This document shows positions 46,290-58,350 of a stretch of DNA of 64,000 nucleotides, piece by piece; the first letter of the stretch is position 1, and the number at the start of each line of letters is the position of its first letter. Under the pieces are notes generated by a model. That model did no database searches and was not told the origin of the DNA. It worked only from the letters and a program-made list of their open reading frames with translations. The DNA comes from Ceratotherium simum simum (Eukaryota; Chordata; Mammalia; Perissodactyla; Rhinocerotidae). The DNA is taken from assembly GCF_000283155.1 (NCBI RefSeq), contig NW_004454165.1, positions 42,227,630 through 42,291,629 on the forward strand, given 5' to 3'. Made by a program: the position numbers and the translations under genes.

Positions 46290-47330
46290 ATCTTCTCAGT
46301 AAATTAGGGGAAGAAAGAAAGCATAGTTTTATTTCACATGTCTGTTTCTCTTCATTTCTTCCTGTCGATGCCAGTTTCCACCTAGTATCATGTCCTTTCC
46401 TCCTGAAGGACATCCTTTAGCATTTTTTGTAGTGCAGATCTGTTGGCTATGACTACTATCAGCTTTCACTGATGTGAAAATGTCTTTTTTAGCCTTCTTT
46501 TGAAGGATATTTTCACTTCATGTGGAATTGCTATGGGTTGTTAGTTTTGTGGAGCTTTCTCTTTCATCATTTTAAAGATACCCTTCTTTTGTTTTCTGGT
46601 CTCCACTGTATTTCATGAGGAGTCAACTTATATCCCTGCACATGTATCTTTTTTCTCCAGCTAATTTCAAGATTTTCCCTTTATCTTTGTTTTCAGCAGT
46701 TTAGCTAAAAAGTGCCTAGGTATGGTTAGTTTTATATGTATCTTGCTTGGAGTTTGATGAGCTTCCTGGATCCATAAGTCATGTTTTTCAGCAAATTAGA
46801 CAGATAACTGACCATTATTTCTTCAAAAAATGTTATACCTCAATATCACTTGCTTTTTTTTCTGGCCTCCAACTACAGATAAGTTAGACCATTTGATAAT
46901 GTCTATAGGCCCCTGAGGCTCTATTCATTTTCTTCAATTTTTTCTCTCTGTTTTTCAGATTGGGTAATTTCTGTTGATGTCTTCAAATTAATTTCTTTTC
47001 CTTCTGACATTTCCTACCTGCTGTCACGCCTATCTAATGAATTTTTCATTGCAATGACTATACTTTTAAGTTCCACAACTTCCATTTGGTTTTTCTTTAT
47101 ATTTTCCAATTCTTTGTTGAGATTCTCAATCTGTTCATTTATTAAAATTATATTTTCCTTCAATTCTTTGAATATGTTTATAAAAGCTCCTTTAAAATCT
47201 TTGCTAAGTGCAACATCTGGGCTATCTCAGGATAATTTCTATTGACTGCTTTTTCTCTTGACTATAGGCCTTATTTTCCTGTTTCCCAGTATGTCTAGAC
47301 ATTTTTTTGTTTTTGTAATTTTTTTTTTCT
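46290..47330 (-). mobile_element. Old interspersed repeat, probably L1 5' region (part 1)
   Basis: Strings such as TTTAGCATTTTTTGTAGTGC, TTGCTTGGAGTTTGATGAGC, TCCACAACTTCCATTTGG and AACATCTGGGCTATCTCAGG belong to a widespread old mammalian repeat. It appears to continue at about 47660 after a foreign segment. Confidence 0.5.
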
Positions 47331-47655
47331 CCAGCTACGTTCAGCTGTTCAATTGGAAGTATCGAATGTGGAGAGTTCACTTTAGCTAAGATTGTGGTTT
47401 GGCCATAGTAGAGTTAGTGAAACAAGAATGGAGTCAGGAGGTTGAGAGTATTTTCAAGGGACTGATTGTAATGATTGATTGGAATATAAACTGAATCAAA
47501 GAAGACAACCCCAAGAGTTAAAGGATTGCTGGGGTTAAGGACTAGAGGTCTGCACATAGCCACCTTGCAGTCCCTGCTCATCCACATGACAAGAACTCCA
47601 GTGGCAGGTGTTGACAGCAAAACAGTCACAGATATAGACTGTGGATCTATATATA
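47331..47655. other. Unidentified insert within the old repeat
   Basis: About 325 bases between two colinear halves of the flanking repeat. It holds TGTGGTTTGGCCATAGTAGA, GAATGGAGTCAGGAGGTTGA and GTCCCTGCTCATCCACATG. I could not assign a family. It may be an unrecognised equine repeat. Confidence 0.4.
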
Positions 47656-48100
47656 GATTGTGGATAATGTGTTGTAGAGACTGGATTCTGTTACCTTCCT
47701 CTTTTCAGTATTGACTCTTATGACAGCAGGCAAATCAATTACTGGATGATCACCATGAAACTCAGTTTCATGCTTTGTTCGTGCAAAAGTGTTTCCCAAG
47801 TCCCTCTTATTTGGCCAGATTTAACCTTCAACCTGTAATTATTTCCCTCGTGGATCTTTCCAGGGCTTGGTATTAGGTTTTGCTAGGGCTGGGCTAGAGC
47901 GGATCTTACACTAGCATGTGATCCTAACTCCTAATGCAGTCTTCCCGGTGTCTCATCTGGATGCTACAGGTGTTAATGTGGTAACAAGATCTCTCCCTGC
48001 TGGGAGGGCTGAAACTCTGACAGTGTCTGCACTGCTCACTCTCTAGTTTTTCTATTTCACTCTCCAACCCCTACCAGCTTCTAGCTGATAAGCCTCGGTT
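47656..48100 (-). mobile_element. Old interspersed repeat (part 2)
   Basis: Resumes with GTGTTGTAGAGACTGGATTC and TTACCTTCCTCTTTTCAG, the expected continuation of part 1, and fades around 48.1 kb. Confidence 0.45.
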
Positions 48101-48553
48101 AGTCTTGCCTTGTGCAGGGACAGCTTGGCCTTCAGTCACACAGTGATGGGGGACCCCCCCAAGGACTCTGGGGCCCTCTCATTGCATGGCTCTCTCCTCT
48201 CTGATGCTCCACGCCACAGATCCCAACTCCTTCAGGTACCCAGAACTCTGATTTCTGTTCTCAACTCAGAGGGACCATCATGCTCTCCTTGGGTTCCAGC
48301 CCTCTGCACTGTGGCCATGACAGCATCCCCAGGCAGAGAGCCTGGGCATGGGGCTCACCTCGTGAGTTTCCTTTTGCTAAAGATCATGATCTTGGGGTGG
48401 CTGTTACCTGCTGCTGGAAGACAGTTGCCTGATACATTTTGTCAGATTTTACAATTGTTTGTGGCTGGAGGACAATCCAGTACCAGCTTCTCCATCGAAG
48501 ACAGCATGCATCCTTTCTGTGTAAGATAGTACCAAAAAGATGCACGACTGTCT

Positions 48554-48584
48554 CAGTGTGTGTGTGTGTATGTGTGTGTGTGCA
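48554..48584 (+). repeat. (TG)n microsatellite
   Basis: About 14 TG dinucleotides with a single TA interruption. Likely polymorphic. Confidence 0.88.
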
Positions 48585-50304
48585 GTGTAGGCAGCTATAT
48601 GTCCACAATCATGTGCATGTATAACCTAGTTTCTCAATGTCACCTCACATGTATTTTACTCAGCTAAATTACTGAAAATAAAATGTATAGTATGATATAT
48701 TGCAACCATATATTGTGTACAGTTTGTATATAAAAAAGAAAGAATGATTAAAAGTCGATGAGAGACTGTTTATAAATCTTGATTGCTTCATAATTTTAAC
48801 TTTGAGCAACATTTTTATCATAATTATAGGCTTTCTTAAAGCGTTTATGCAGATTGTTGTTACTCAAAAGGGGGTTTATTCCATTTTGGTATAAACTACA
48901 CTTTTTTTCTTTATGAAATCACTCTTTGAGTTTCTAATACTCAGTACTCTGCCAGGGCTGCAAAATTCAAATAGCAGGAAGCCCTCATCTCAAGAGGGCG
49001 ATCACTGTGCTCCCTCCTCATCTGCCCACCACACTGCCCACTGACGCGGGAGAAGAGGGGGAATTCTCGGTGATAATAAGCAGTCGACATCTTTAGAAGC
49101 TTTTGAATTCCTCCTTGAACACTAATGGTCCTGGGAGGCCAGTACATTTTTGCACCCACTTCCAAGATCAAGAAATTAAACCCTAGAGGTTTAATCCATG
49201 ACAAAATATCCCATTATTCAATTCCAGAATCATAAAGCGTTTGCTCTAGAAGGAGATTTAGACTACTGAGTCTTGCTGCCTTCCTTTTAAGGTTGGGAAA
49301 TTGAGTCCCAGAGAGGTGAAGTGACTGCGCCACGTCACAGTCAGGCGATTGCCTGCGTCAGGCTCACACGCGGCAATCTCACTGAAATTTAGACTGGATT
49401 GCTCAGAGCTGTTGGCATCACGTAGATTCAAAACCAGAGAAAAATCCTATCACTTGTTCTTCCACGGAATCCTCACCTTCACCACATGATCACAGACCTC
49501 AAAGGAAAGAGGAAAAGGAAGACACCACCAGAAATAAAAACTAAAACAAAAGCAAAAAAAGCTTTAAGAAGTGTACCCCAGATGGACGAGAGGGAAGAGC
49601 GTGAGGGACAGACTGAAAGAAGCGGTCTAGAGGAATGGCGGGTCTCCCAGACCCTTCTGCAGGCCTCTCGGGACTGCACCCTCCACAGGCAGAGGACCAC
49701 GCTGGCCTGCATTCACATCACATCCGCAGGGCCAACACCATGCCTGGTGCATATGGCAGATCAGCGAACACCTGTGAAATGAATGAATGATGGAAGTTCT
49801 GAAATTAAAAAACTCCCTAAAGACAGAGTAAGATCCCCAAAGCCTATCATCTGGGAAATACGGGGTGGCCCTGTGGATGCCAACGGAGTTTTAATTCAAG
49901 TCAATAAATCAGCCTTTCACAGGGGAGGTAACAAGAAGTTTCAGATTTGGTCACTGTTTCCCAAAAAAGACAATTTGATTACAAGACAGCGTGTGACACA
50001 GCACTGAGTTGTTCCTACAGAGTGAAAACAGGCGAGTTCACCTTAGGTTGCAGCACTCTGATGAAAACGCCGAAATGTCGAGGTCCACAGGGTCCCCGTT
50101 CCCTGTCCTTGCCCCAGCACGAGGGACAGCTCCTTGAGCATGCTGCCTGGGCCAGACTGGTGGAGTTTTCCTGGAGAAATAAGATGTGGCTTGGCCTGAC
50201 CTCACTGTATCCCCACTCCCTCTGCCAGGGAAGTCAGCATGAGCGGGTCCAGGAAAACCAAATGAGAGGACACTGGATAATATGGTGACTTTGTGATCGC
50301 TAGG
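48585..50304. other. Unique DNA with weak MIR/L2 traces, no gene
   Basis: A faint antisense MIR core (CCCAGAGAGGTGAAGTGACT) lies at about 49302, and a sense L2/MIR end (CATGCCTGGTGCATATGGCA, AATGAATGAATG) at 49738-49792. The frames at 49486-50288 show no known domain. Confidence 0.45.
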
Positions 50305-50485
50305 TCTCAGGTACTTTTACATGAGTATATCATTTATTTGTCTCAGGAATCCTATAATGTAGGAGTTAATATCTCCACCTTACAGGTTAGGAAGCAGGAT
50401 TGGAGAAGTTAAGTAAGTTGCTCAAGGTCGCACAGCATAAAACAGCCGAACAAAGCCGGGCTCCAGGTAGGCGGTCTGTCACTAA
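50305..50485 (-). mobile_element. MIR SINE, antisense
   Basis: CACCTTACAGGTTAGGAAGC, GAGAAGTTAAGTAAGTTGCT, CAAGGTCGCACAGCATAAAA follow the antisense MIR consensus. Confidence 0.75.
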
Positions 50486-51299
50486 CGCCCATGTCGTAAT
50501 CACTTCATTTATAAATAAACATCTTGACACCCACTGTGTACCCACCACTCTCCCAGGCGGCTGCTGCCCAAAGAGCTGTGACCTCGCTTCCAAACGCTGT
50601 GCACAAAGGCTGAATGCATCACCTATGAAATAGGCATGGACCATAAATATCAGAAAACTTTAGTTATTTTAACTTTTCAAAGGAAATTTGTTTTCATTTT
50701 GAATTAATTAATGACTGAGAAGGACCTTTATTCATATATATACATACATACGCATAGAGAGAAAGCTCTTTGTTCATATACGTGTGTGTGTAAATATCAG
50801 CACACTCCTCCCCCTTTTAACAACAATTATTCAAGTTCTTCTCCATTGACAATATATAACTTTTTGCAAGGTCTTCCAATAATTACTGCTATGCTTCTAT
50901 ATTAAAGGACTGGAGTAAAATGAAATATTGGCCCTTTTCAGCTCTGATTTAAGAATATTCTAACATCACAATTGTCTTTCTATTCAACAACTTGTGGATT
51001 CAGTTCTATTTGCACCTGGTTTACTCTGAGGGTTGACTATTGGGAGAGAATGGAACAGAAGAAGCTTATTCCAGTTAAACATGAATACAGAAATTCAACA
51101 AATCAGCAAAATTCATTCTTTTTTGGCTCACCAGTTGGTTCAGTTTAAGTCCTGGATAAACAGCATAGAAAAATATTGCCATGAGAGTGACATTATTATC
51201 TTTAGTAAAGAATGGGTAGGGAGAACTTAAATTTAAAGAATTTTTTTGAGGGAATGAATTCTAACAGTGACGAAACCACTGCTAACTATGACTTTAGAA
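50486..51299. other. Unique AT-rich DNA, no gene seen
   Basis: A small ATATATACATACATACGCATAG simple-repeat patch lies near 50735. No repeat family or gene recognised. Confidence 0.5.
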
Positions 51300-51560
51300 A
51301 GTTGTCTCTCCTCCTGGAATCCTACCTGTGATGACGGTGTCACCCTCCGAACGAAGCCCTCCTTTCTCCCTCCTTCCACCTGAATCATCTTCATCCTTCA
51401 AGGCCCCTCCCGATGTTCTGGCCCGTGTTGAACGTTCTGGGATCTGAACTCCTTCTGATGGGTACAGGCTGCATCACACAACTTACACAGAAACTGTGTG
51501 GTTCCTTCACCACACACTTATTGCACATCTGTTATATTGAGCAAGTGTAATTTGCCCTAC
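51300..51560 (+). mobile_element. L2 LINE 3' fragment, sense
   Basis: TCATCTTCATCCTTCAAGGC followed by CACACACTTATTGCACATCT is in the order of the L2 3' region. Diverged. Confidence 0.5.
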
Positions 51561-51984
51561 CCTCAAAAGATGTAAGCCCCTTATATCTTAATAAGTCTAC
51601 CTGATAAGGACCTGCTTCTCACCAGGGCCTACTCCACAGCTCAAAGTCAAACATGCCTCGTGCCAAGGAAGGGCTGCCAGCTGGAGGTGACACCTGTCAA
51701 GTTCTAACCTCCCCCACCACCCTCACCTTTCCAGAAGCATGCGCACTTCAGAAGACCAACCAGGATTCTCTGGAATAATTGTGAGATGCTCAATCATGGC
51801 ACATCACATATAAACATCATACATATTCCATGTCAGCATGTTGGAATCTATGCAACCACGTCCACGTGGGCTGTAGTAAAGGTTTCTGCATTATAATTCT
51901 TCCATGAAATTGAAAAGCAATTTATTATAATTGCAAGGCAATGTGGTTTCTTCAGGATATTCAAGTAATTTCTTAGAAATACCA

Positions 51985-52150
51985 GGTTAAACCAGGGATT
52001 CTCAACTCTGGCTTACAATCAGAATCACTTTGGGTCCTTTTTGAAAATGCTGATAAGTTTTTCAAGAGTTTGAGTCAGCTGGTCTGGGATGGGACATAAC
52101 ACTGGAATGTTCTACACAGCTTCAGTGATTCTAATGTGATGTATTCATTC
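51985..52150 (+). mobile_element. Short hAT-type MITE fragment
   Basis: GGGATTCTCAACTCTGGCTT, AATCAGAATCACTTTGGGTC, GTCTGGGATGGGACATAACA and TTCAGTGATTCTAATGTGAT match the same group as the 43.95 kb copy. Confidence 0.65.
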
Positions 52151-53039
52151 TTACAACCATTTTCAGATACTTTTATACATGAAAATAGCGAACTTGAGTA
52201 AGAAAGTGAAAATGCTCCTATTTTCACTTTTGTACATTTAGAAGCAACTAATCCTATGGACCTGTGAAAATTGCTTTTAAAAAGTTAACATATCTGGTTT
52301 TCCACTAAAATATAACTAAAATCATTGGATGCAGATAAGCTTTAGTTGTCCTAAAATTCCACCCCCATAGAATGTTTGTTCTGTATATTTTAAGAGGGTT
52401 TTTTTGGAGGGGGAGAGGCATTAAATTATGTTTTGATCCCATTCCATTATGAGAACACGAGAAACAAGTAAGGGTCTTATTTCACGCACGTATTAACTGT
52501 GTGAATTCATGGAAAATAAAAGAGTCTCAGGCTGATCTTATAGTAAAGCAAATTAAAATTCGTGTTTTGATCTCTATTTATTACAAAGTAGATAGTAGCC
52601 TAAAGATTCTTAGTCATTTTTAAAATGTCTATCATGAGGGAATATGCAAAGCAGAGCGACGTAGCTTTCTTTCTTCAACGGAAAGCCCTGAGAATTTTTT
52701 TTAAGCTTATACTGACACATTTGCCTCTCATCACATTTTTCAGTATAATCAAAATTTTCTATTTTGACCTTTCAGCTTCAAGATTAGGTTCTAAAAATGA
52801 AGAGTTGGCAGGATGGTTATACAAAGGAAAGGAGGGATGTGGGTGAAGCAGTAAGTCAAAGGCAATCCATGTTATAAAAATGTGACAATTATCTGTTGTG
52901 ACACAGGCATTACCTTGTAACACGAGGTAATGGAGGTGATCTCGTAAACATTTGCCTTTTGTGTACAAGTTAGGCATCACCAAGAGGTGAAGACTGGGAA
53001 GACATTTCGAGAACGACTAAGGCTCTGAGTAAACGTAAA
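52151..53039. other. Unique AT-rich DNA, no gene seen
   Basis: No repeat recognised. Ends at a sharp compositional step into CpG-rich DNA near 53.04 kb. Confidence 0.5.
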
Positions 53040-53910
53040 CATTCTTACACTGATGTGCCGGGACCGCGGCGTGGACAGGACGCCGCGCCCAGCAGCCACG
53101 CCCGAGTATTAACAGTGCGCGGGGACCAGCAATACAAAGGGTTCCCGCAAGCTGCGGAAGGAAGAGGGGTGCGTTTCTTTACGTCGCCACCCCAGAGCCC
53201 AGGTGCCTTGGGACTAAAGGGACAGTTCAGGCCTTTGGAGAGGAGACCCTGTTTAGGAGAGAAAGGGGAGTCCCGGGCCCGCCTCTGGGGCGCCTGAACA
53301 AAGAAGATGTTCTTTTGCGCCTCCGCCCTCCCCTCCTCGCTGCGGAGAGGCCTGCGAGCGACTCCTGGCCCCTTCCCTCCGCACTGACAATGAGGAGCAA
53401 CCAATTCCGACCCAGATGCCCCGTCTCAGGGCGCTGGGAATAAAGGGGCTGGTGCCCACCGCGCTCAGCTCAGGGCTCTGGGCCTCGCTGATCTATGGTC
53501 GCCGCGGACATCTGGGCTGACCTTGGCCGTGCCCGCCGGTCTTTTCATCCGTCGCCACCCTCGGTCTCACTGCTGAGGCCAGGGGAAAGGCTTGCTGCTG
53601 GGAGGAGCTCGCAGGGTAGAGGTCTGGGCGCCTGCGGGAGCGCCCAAAGCGAAGCCGGAGGAGGGAGGCTCGGGGCTGCCCACACTGTCTGCCTCTGCCC
53701 CGGGATCTGCAAAGCTGCCACCATCCCGGGGAGGGAAGTGGGTAGGATGGAGAAGGGCGGTGGTGGAGTGGAGGTGCTTACATCTGACCTTCCCCCAGGC
53801 CCTGCCCCTCGCATTCGCCCCTCTCCTCCTCTGTCTGGGCTCCAGAGAGGCGCACCCTAGGTTCTAGAGAATTCCAAGGTCGCGTCGCCAGTGCCCAGGG
53901 CCCCGCCATG
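53040..53910. promoter_or_regulatory. CpG island 1
   Basis: GC-rich with many CpGs, for example GGGACCGCGGCGTGGACAGG and GTCGCCGCGGACATC. It adjoins AT-rich DNA on both sides. CpG density persists because the DNA is normally unmethylated, as at promoters. The overlapping frames on both strands (121 and 119 residues) are typical of GC-rich non-coding DNA. Direction of transcription is unknown. Confidence 0.6.
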
Positions 53911-55099
53911 ACTTTTGGAGCGCTCTCATTCCCTATGCCGTGCACCCGTGTACACAAGGGCTCCCATGCGCCAGATCGAGATGTGGGTTAAAACTCCACT
54001 TCACAGCCCCCATTGATACGAGATATGGGTTTGACATCTGTTTGCCAGAGTGTTTTGCACTTAGCCTAACACCCACTATTAAGTGACAGAATTGTGGCAG
54101 GCTGTCAAACCCAGCTGACTGGCAGCTGCTCCGCTTACAAAAACCATTCAAATATTTGCAGGTTTTGAAGCTTTATGCAGTGTTGTACCCAATCTTTCAG
54201 TGATTTAACATGTAAAATATAAGTCAAAGTTTTAAATCTGAATTCCACAATGTTTCCATTTTCCATACAAAGGAGCACGCTTTCAGAGTGTCTGCTGGAG
54301 TCGGTCCAATTCCAACGTTTCTTGCTGTTTCCCACCGAGATTCCTGAACAAACCTGGTTTTTAAAAACGTCAAGGACCAAACTCTCTCTTCCTGTTGTTA
54401 CCGACATCTCGGATGACAGAACGAAATTACCTTAAACTCCAAGGGAATGCGGTTTCTCAAAAGTAGATTTCAGAAAAAAATTACTCTCCAAGTAAAGAAA
54501 CCTACCTGCTGTATTTTGCATTTGACAGTTACACAGCGTGCCTTGGGGGAAAGCAGCTGCTGGGAAGAGTGTCCTAGTTACATCTGAGCTCTTGGTGATT
54601 TCCAAAACCCTGACTCCTCTCCCTGCACTTCCAAATAGCTTAGTCCGATTAAGAAATAATTTGCAAATGACACAGTGTTTCTCTAGATTAAGGTCCATTG
54701 AGTAAAAGTCATGTGGGTTTTTGTCTCCACAATTAGAGTCAGACAGACAAGGATCTCCTGAAAACTGCAGCTTTGAGCAATGAAAAAAAAATTATCATAC
54801 GTTTGTCCAAGATATATAGATAAGTGCACACCCTCAGTCTGGAACACTGAGGCGGCTGCCAAGCACTTAAGGTGTTCAAATGTGCTGCACTTGTACTTCT
54901 TTATTGTTTAAAATGTTGATAAATATCTTTCCTTCCGGTGGGAGGGGGTCATAAGTCCTTTGGGCAAAACGTGGGGTCGTCACTTTCATAAAGGCAGTTA
55001 GTTTGCTTTTGATACATTTCCAGAGAGGATCAGAGGGTGCTAGTTTTAAGTCCGGAGACGCTGACAACTTCACACAATTGAAGAGAGAGAAGAGAACAG
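53911..55099. other. Non-island spacer, no gene seen
   Basis: AT-richer sequence between islands. No repeat family recognised, and possibly conserved. No coding exon identified. Confidence 0.45.
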
Positions 55100-55397
55100 A
55101 AGAGGAGAGAGAGAGAGAGATGCGGCTCCAGCCCGGGCGCCTCTTCAGATTCCTCCTCCTCTGCCCGGGTGGGCGGCGGGGGCGGCAGGGAGGGCGGCTC
55201 GGACTCTCCTGCCGCCCATCCCCATCGGGGCCCCCTAGCCGTGCGCACCGGGAACGCGAGGCCGCCTGGCCGTGGCGACTTTTTACCTGGAGAGTTTTGT
55301 GTCCACAACACTAATCCTTAGACACCGTCCTTCGTTCAGCAGCTGCCATTAGCCGTGAAGACAACGGGGGGGAAGGGGGTAAAAGCGTGTAGTAGAA

Positions 55398-55398
55398 C

Positions 55399-55428
<30 letters not shown>
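55398..55428 (+). repeat. (AAT)n microsatellite
   Basis: About ten uninterrupted AAT triplets inside CpG island 2. Likely length-variable. Confidence 0.9.
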
Positions 55429-55430
<2 letters not shown>

Positions 55431-56124
55431 GCCAGGCCACAGTGTCCCCTGGGCGGGAGAACAAAGCTGAAGCTCCATTCCCTAGAGGAGGGGGAGGCGC
55501 TGACAACCCTAGGAAACCACCGAGGTGCCCCGGACCGCGGGTGGGGGGCTGACAGCCTCCCACCGAGAGGTTGGGAAGGGACTCGGAGAGCAGCTCCAGA
55601 CCAAAATCGTCAGCCGCGTGATGACAGGAGTGACAACTATTTTATGGGGAAGGGGGGAAAGACTTCCGAGCCACTCAGACGGAGGTGCAGGCTTAAGGGG
55701 GATTTTCGGGTCACCGCCGTTTAACTGGGCCCGGATCTCTGAGGCCAGGCCTGGACGCGGGAGGGGGTGGGGGGACGAGGGACCGGGCCGGCGAAGAGGG
55801 GGAGCGCGCGGCCAGCGGCCGGAGGGGAGAGGGAAGCGAACCGGGGCGCGGCGCGGGCAGGCGGGCGACGCAGCTCCACCTCCCTGCTCAACACGGCGTC
55901 GCAGCTGCTCGCGAACCAACTGCTCAATTCTGTTCACTGTCGAGTAGGAACAAAAAAGTGGCTATTTATTAGAATACTTGTTTGGTATTGTTCGGCGCCA
56001 CACAAAGGCGTTTCATTATGTGGAGGGATCCCCCTTTTTCCAGAGAGAAACAATAACTTGAAATTGTCTTTAAAGTCTTTTCTATCAATAATAAATTTCA
56101 TTTTCTTGTCTCTCTCGCCTGCAG

Positions 56125-56240
56125 CGTGTGTGTCTGGGAGGGTATGCGCGAGGCGAGATAGAGGAGCGTGTGCGTGTGCAGCGAGTGTGCGAGCGGGGGT
56201 GCGCGTGTGAGTGCGCGTGTGAGTGTGCGTGCGCGTGGAG
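56125..56240 (+). repeat. GTGTGCG alternating purine-pyrimidine tract
   Basis: Degenerate TG/CG dinucleotide run (GTGTGCGTGTGCAGCGAGTG and on) in CpG island 2. Alternating CG/TG steps favour left-handed Z-DNA. It produces cysteine- and histidine-repeat peptides in local frames. Confidence 0.7.
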
Positions 56241-56443
56241 CCGGCGCCCGGGTCTTCGGTGCAGGCGCCGCCGGGAACCGGCCGGGGTCCCAGGAGAGCG
56301 GCGCGCTCGGCGTGCGGAGCGGGCGGGCCGCCGGGTCCCAAGGAGCCAGCCGGGCTGGGGAGGTGCCCGCGGGCAGAGCGCTGGGGACGCGGCCGCGCTG
56401 GACCGGCTCCGGGAACCAGCCGGAGCCGGAGGAGGAAGTAACT
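56125..56443 (+). other. Candidate non-coding 5' exon
   Basis: Bounded on the left by a pyrimidine-rich acceptor (TTGTCTCTCTCGCCTGCAG, ending at 56124) and on the right by a strong donor, AACT|GTAAGTG, with GT at 56444-56445. The 319 bases are CpG-rich. They contain a GTGTGCG-alternating stretch and three open frames, none resembling a known N-terminus. It may also be a first exon with a start site inside it, making the acceptor irrelevant. If real, it is a 5' UTR exon spliced to coding exons outside the window. No transcript evidence is available from sequence alone. Confidence 0.4.
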
Positions 56444-57059
56444 GTAAGTGTCTCGAACTTGCGCGGGGGCTTCAGCCCACCCCGAGCTGGGGAAGGGGGC
56501 GGGAAAGGCTCTGGGAGGGGGCGCGGTGTCGCTACGGTAACTTTCCGTAAAGGAGCGTAGGGTGTCCCCGCAGCTTTCGTCTTCGGTAGGGAACAGGTGG
56601 GTAGCTGTGCTGACCGCCGCGGGCGGGCTGACTCGCGAGCGGGGGTCCATTTGTCATTTTCTTATCTGTAGGTTCACTCCTCCCCTCCTGCTCGGCTTTT
56701 TGGATTGGCCACCGCCCAGTGGACCAAGACTGTTTCTCTCTGGGTCGCCCTTTTAGGGGAGGAGGAGGGAGGTCGACCTAGTCGATTTGGGGGAGAGGTT
56801 CGGGTCCGCGGCGGCTCCCCTTTTCTCTCTCCCGCGCGCCCCCCGCCGAGGCCCGTGCTCCCAGCTCCGCGCCCCTGCCCTGGCCGTGCGGCTTCTGCTC
56901 TCGGCTGTGCGCACGCTGCCGCGCGGAGAACGAAATCCGCGGGTTGAAATCACGTTTTAAAAATTAACTTGTCGAGCTTGTGCCATTTAGTGAGAGGTGT
57001 TTTGGGCAAAGAATCAATTTAACTTTGACCGACGGTCTTGACTGTGTTAATACTGCCAC

Positions 57060-57079
57060 CAAAAAAAAAAAAAAAAAAA
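57060..57079 (+). repeat. Poly(A) run
   Basis: Uninterrupted A run of about 20 bases within an AT strip that splits CpG island 2. Confidence 0.9.
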
Positions 57080-58350
57080 TCAATGAGCAGCGAGCCCTTG
57101 ACACGCAGCGAGCGCCTTTGGACCCGGCGCCTGGCCGGGCACCCATCGGGCGAGGCCGACATCTCCGTCCCGCCCGCTAGAGGAGGGCGTCCCAAGGTGG
57201 GGTCCGAGGTGCCCCAAAGCCCTGCCTGCTGAGGAAGCCGCCTAGATGGGGGTGACCCCCGCGCGGGCACCCAGTCCCCCTCGGCGCCTCCTCCCTTCTC
57301 CTGCGAAATCGCACCGGCTCCGCATCACCGTACCGCTCGGCGAGCGCCTCGATCCTCTGTGCGCGCAGCCCCTGCCCCCTATTTCCTGGGTTTGAGCCAC
57401 CCGAAGAGAAAAGGTCGAGAAATTTCAGAGGTGACATGGATTTTCGGCGGTGGCTGGTACTGGAGTGCACGGGCCGGGCGGGGCCGGCAGCCATCGACCG
57501 AGAACAGAACGCGACTGGCTGCCTCGCCTTGCAGGAAACAGGTGTTAGAAAACGATAGCGGCCGCCAGTCAATTAACCTATTAAAAGCCCTCTTTTCCGC
57601 ATTGATTCCCCCGACCGCGGTGGGGCCGGGGTTCTGGAAGCTCCTTTGTGAAGGGTGGGGCGCGGGGTCTACACTGATGGCACCCCAGTTGGCGCAGGGG
57701 ACCCCCCAGAAGCCATGGCCACCGCAGCAGGCCTGCCCAGGCGGCCAGGTCGGGAGCTTTTCCCTCCGCCGGAGTTAGGGAGGGAGGGGTCCTGCTCTGG
57801 ACCACCAGGCCCAAGATCTTGTTACCCCGGGCCCCTTCCCCATTCTCAGGCCTGGCGGGTCCGTGACGCCCGCGGCAGAGGGGGAGACGCCCCGCGCGGG
57901 TCAGTGTCCTCCCACGCGCTCAGCCGTGGCTGCCCACCAGCGGTTAGGGTGGGATCCGCGCGGAGAGGAATTCGCCCCCAGCCTGCCTCTCTCCCACCCA
58001 CCGCCCTCCCAAGCTTCCTCCCCCAGCAGCGTCTCTCCCAGATGGGGCGACGCAGGCCGGTGTCTCGGCCTGAACATCCGCGCGCACAGGGACGACAGAA
58101 AACCTCCGGGTGTCCTCGCGTTCGGGTCCTCGCTATCACTTTAGAGGATGGAGCAAAAGGGCCGAGCCGGGTGGGCGTGGGAGGCAGCATCTGGGGCTGG
58201 GGCAGGATTGGGATCAAAAGAAGGGGGCGTCCCTCCAAGGAAGCTTCAGAAACCGCGGGCAGCTAGACTTGCTGCACTCTGTCTCCCTGCCCACAAGCAG
58301 GAGGAAACCGCCGGGCCCCTGCCGCAGGCTGTGCTCCAGGTGGCGGCCTA

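Larger units (their letters stand above)
55100..58350. promoter_or_regulatory. CpG island 2, major promoter region
   Basis: About 3.2 kb of CpG-dense DNA, interrupted by AT-richer strips at 55930-56110 and 56945-57080. It has G-quadruplex-type runs at 55167-55194 and 55759-55781, a GC box GGGGGCGGG at 56495-56503 and an inverted CCAAT box (ATTGG) at 56704-56708. No TATA box is evident. This is the expected architecture of a broad CpG-island promoter of a developmental gene. Long frames such as 55934-56650 (minus, 238 residues) are overlapped by equally long frames on the other strand. Confidence 0.7.

Noticed and set aside
55934..56650. 238-residue minus-strand ORF in CpG island 2
   Set aside because: Overlaps similar-length plus-strand frames, includes a His-Thr repeat from the GTGTGCG tract, and has no domain I recognise. 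Explained by GC composition.
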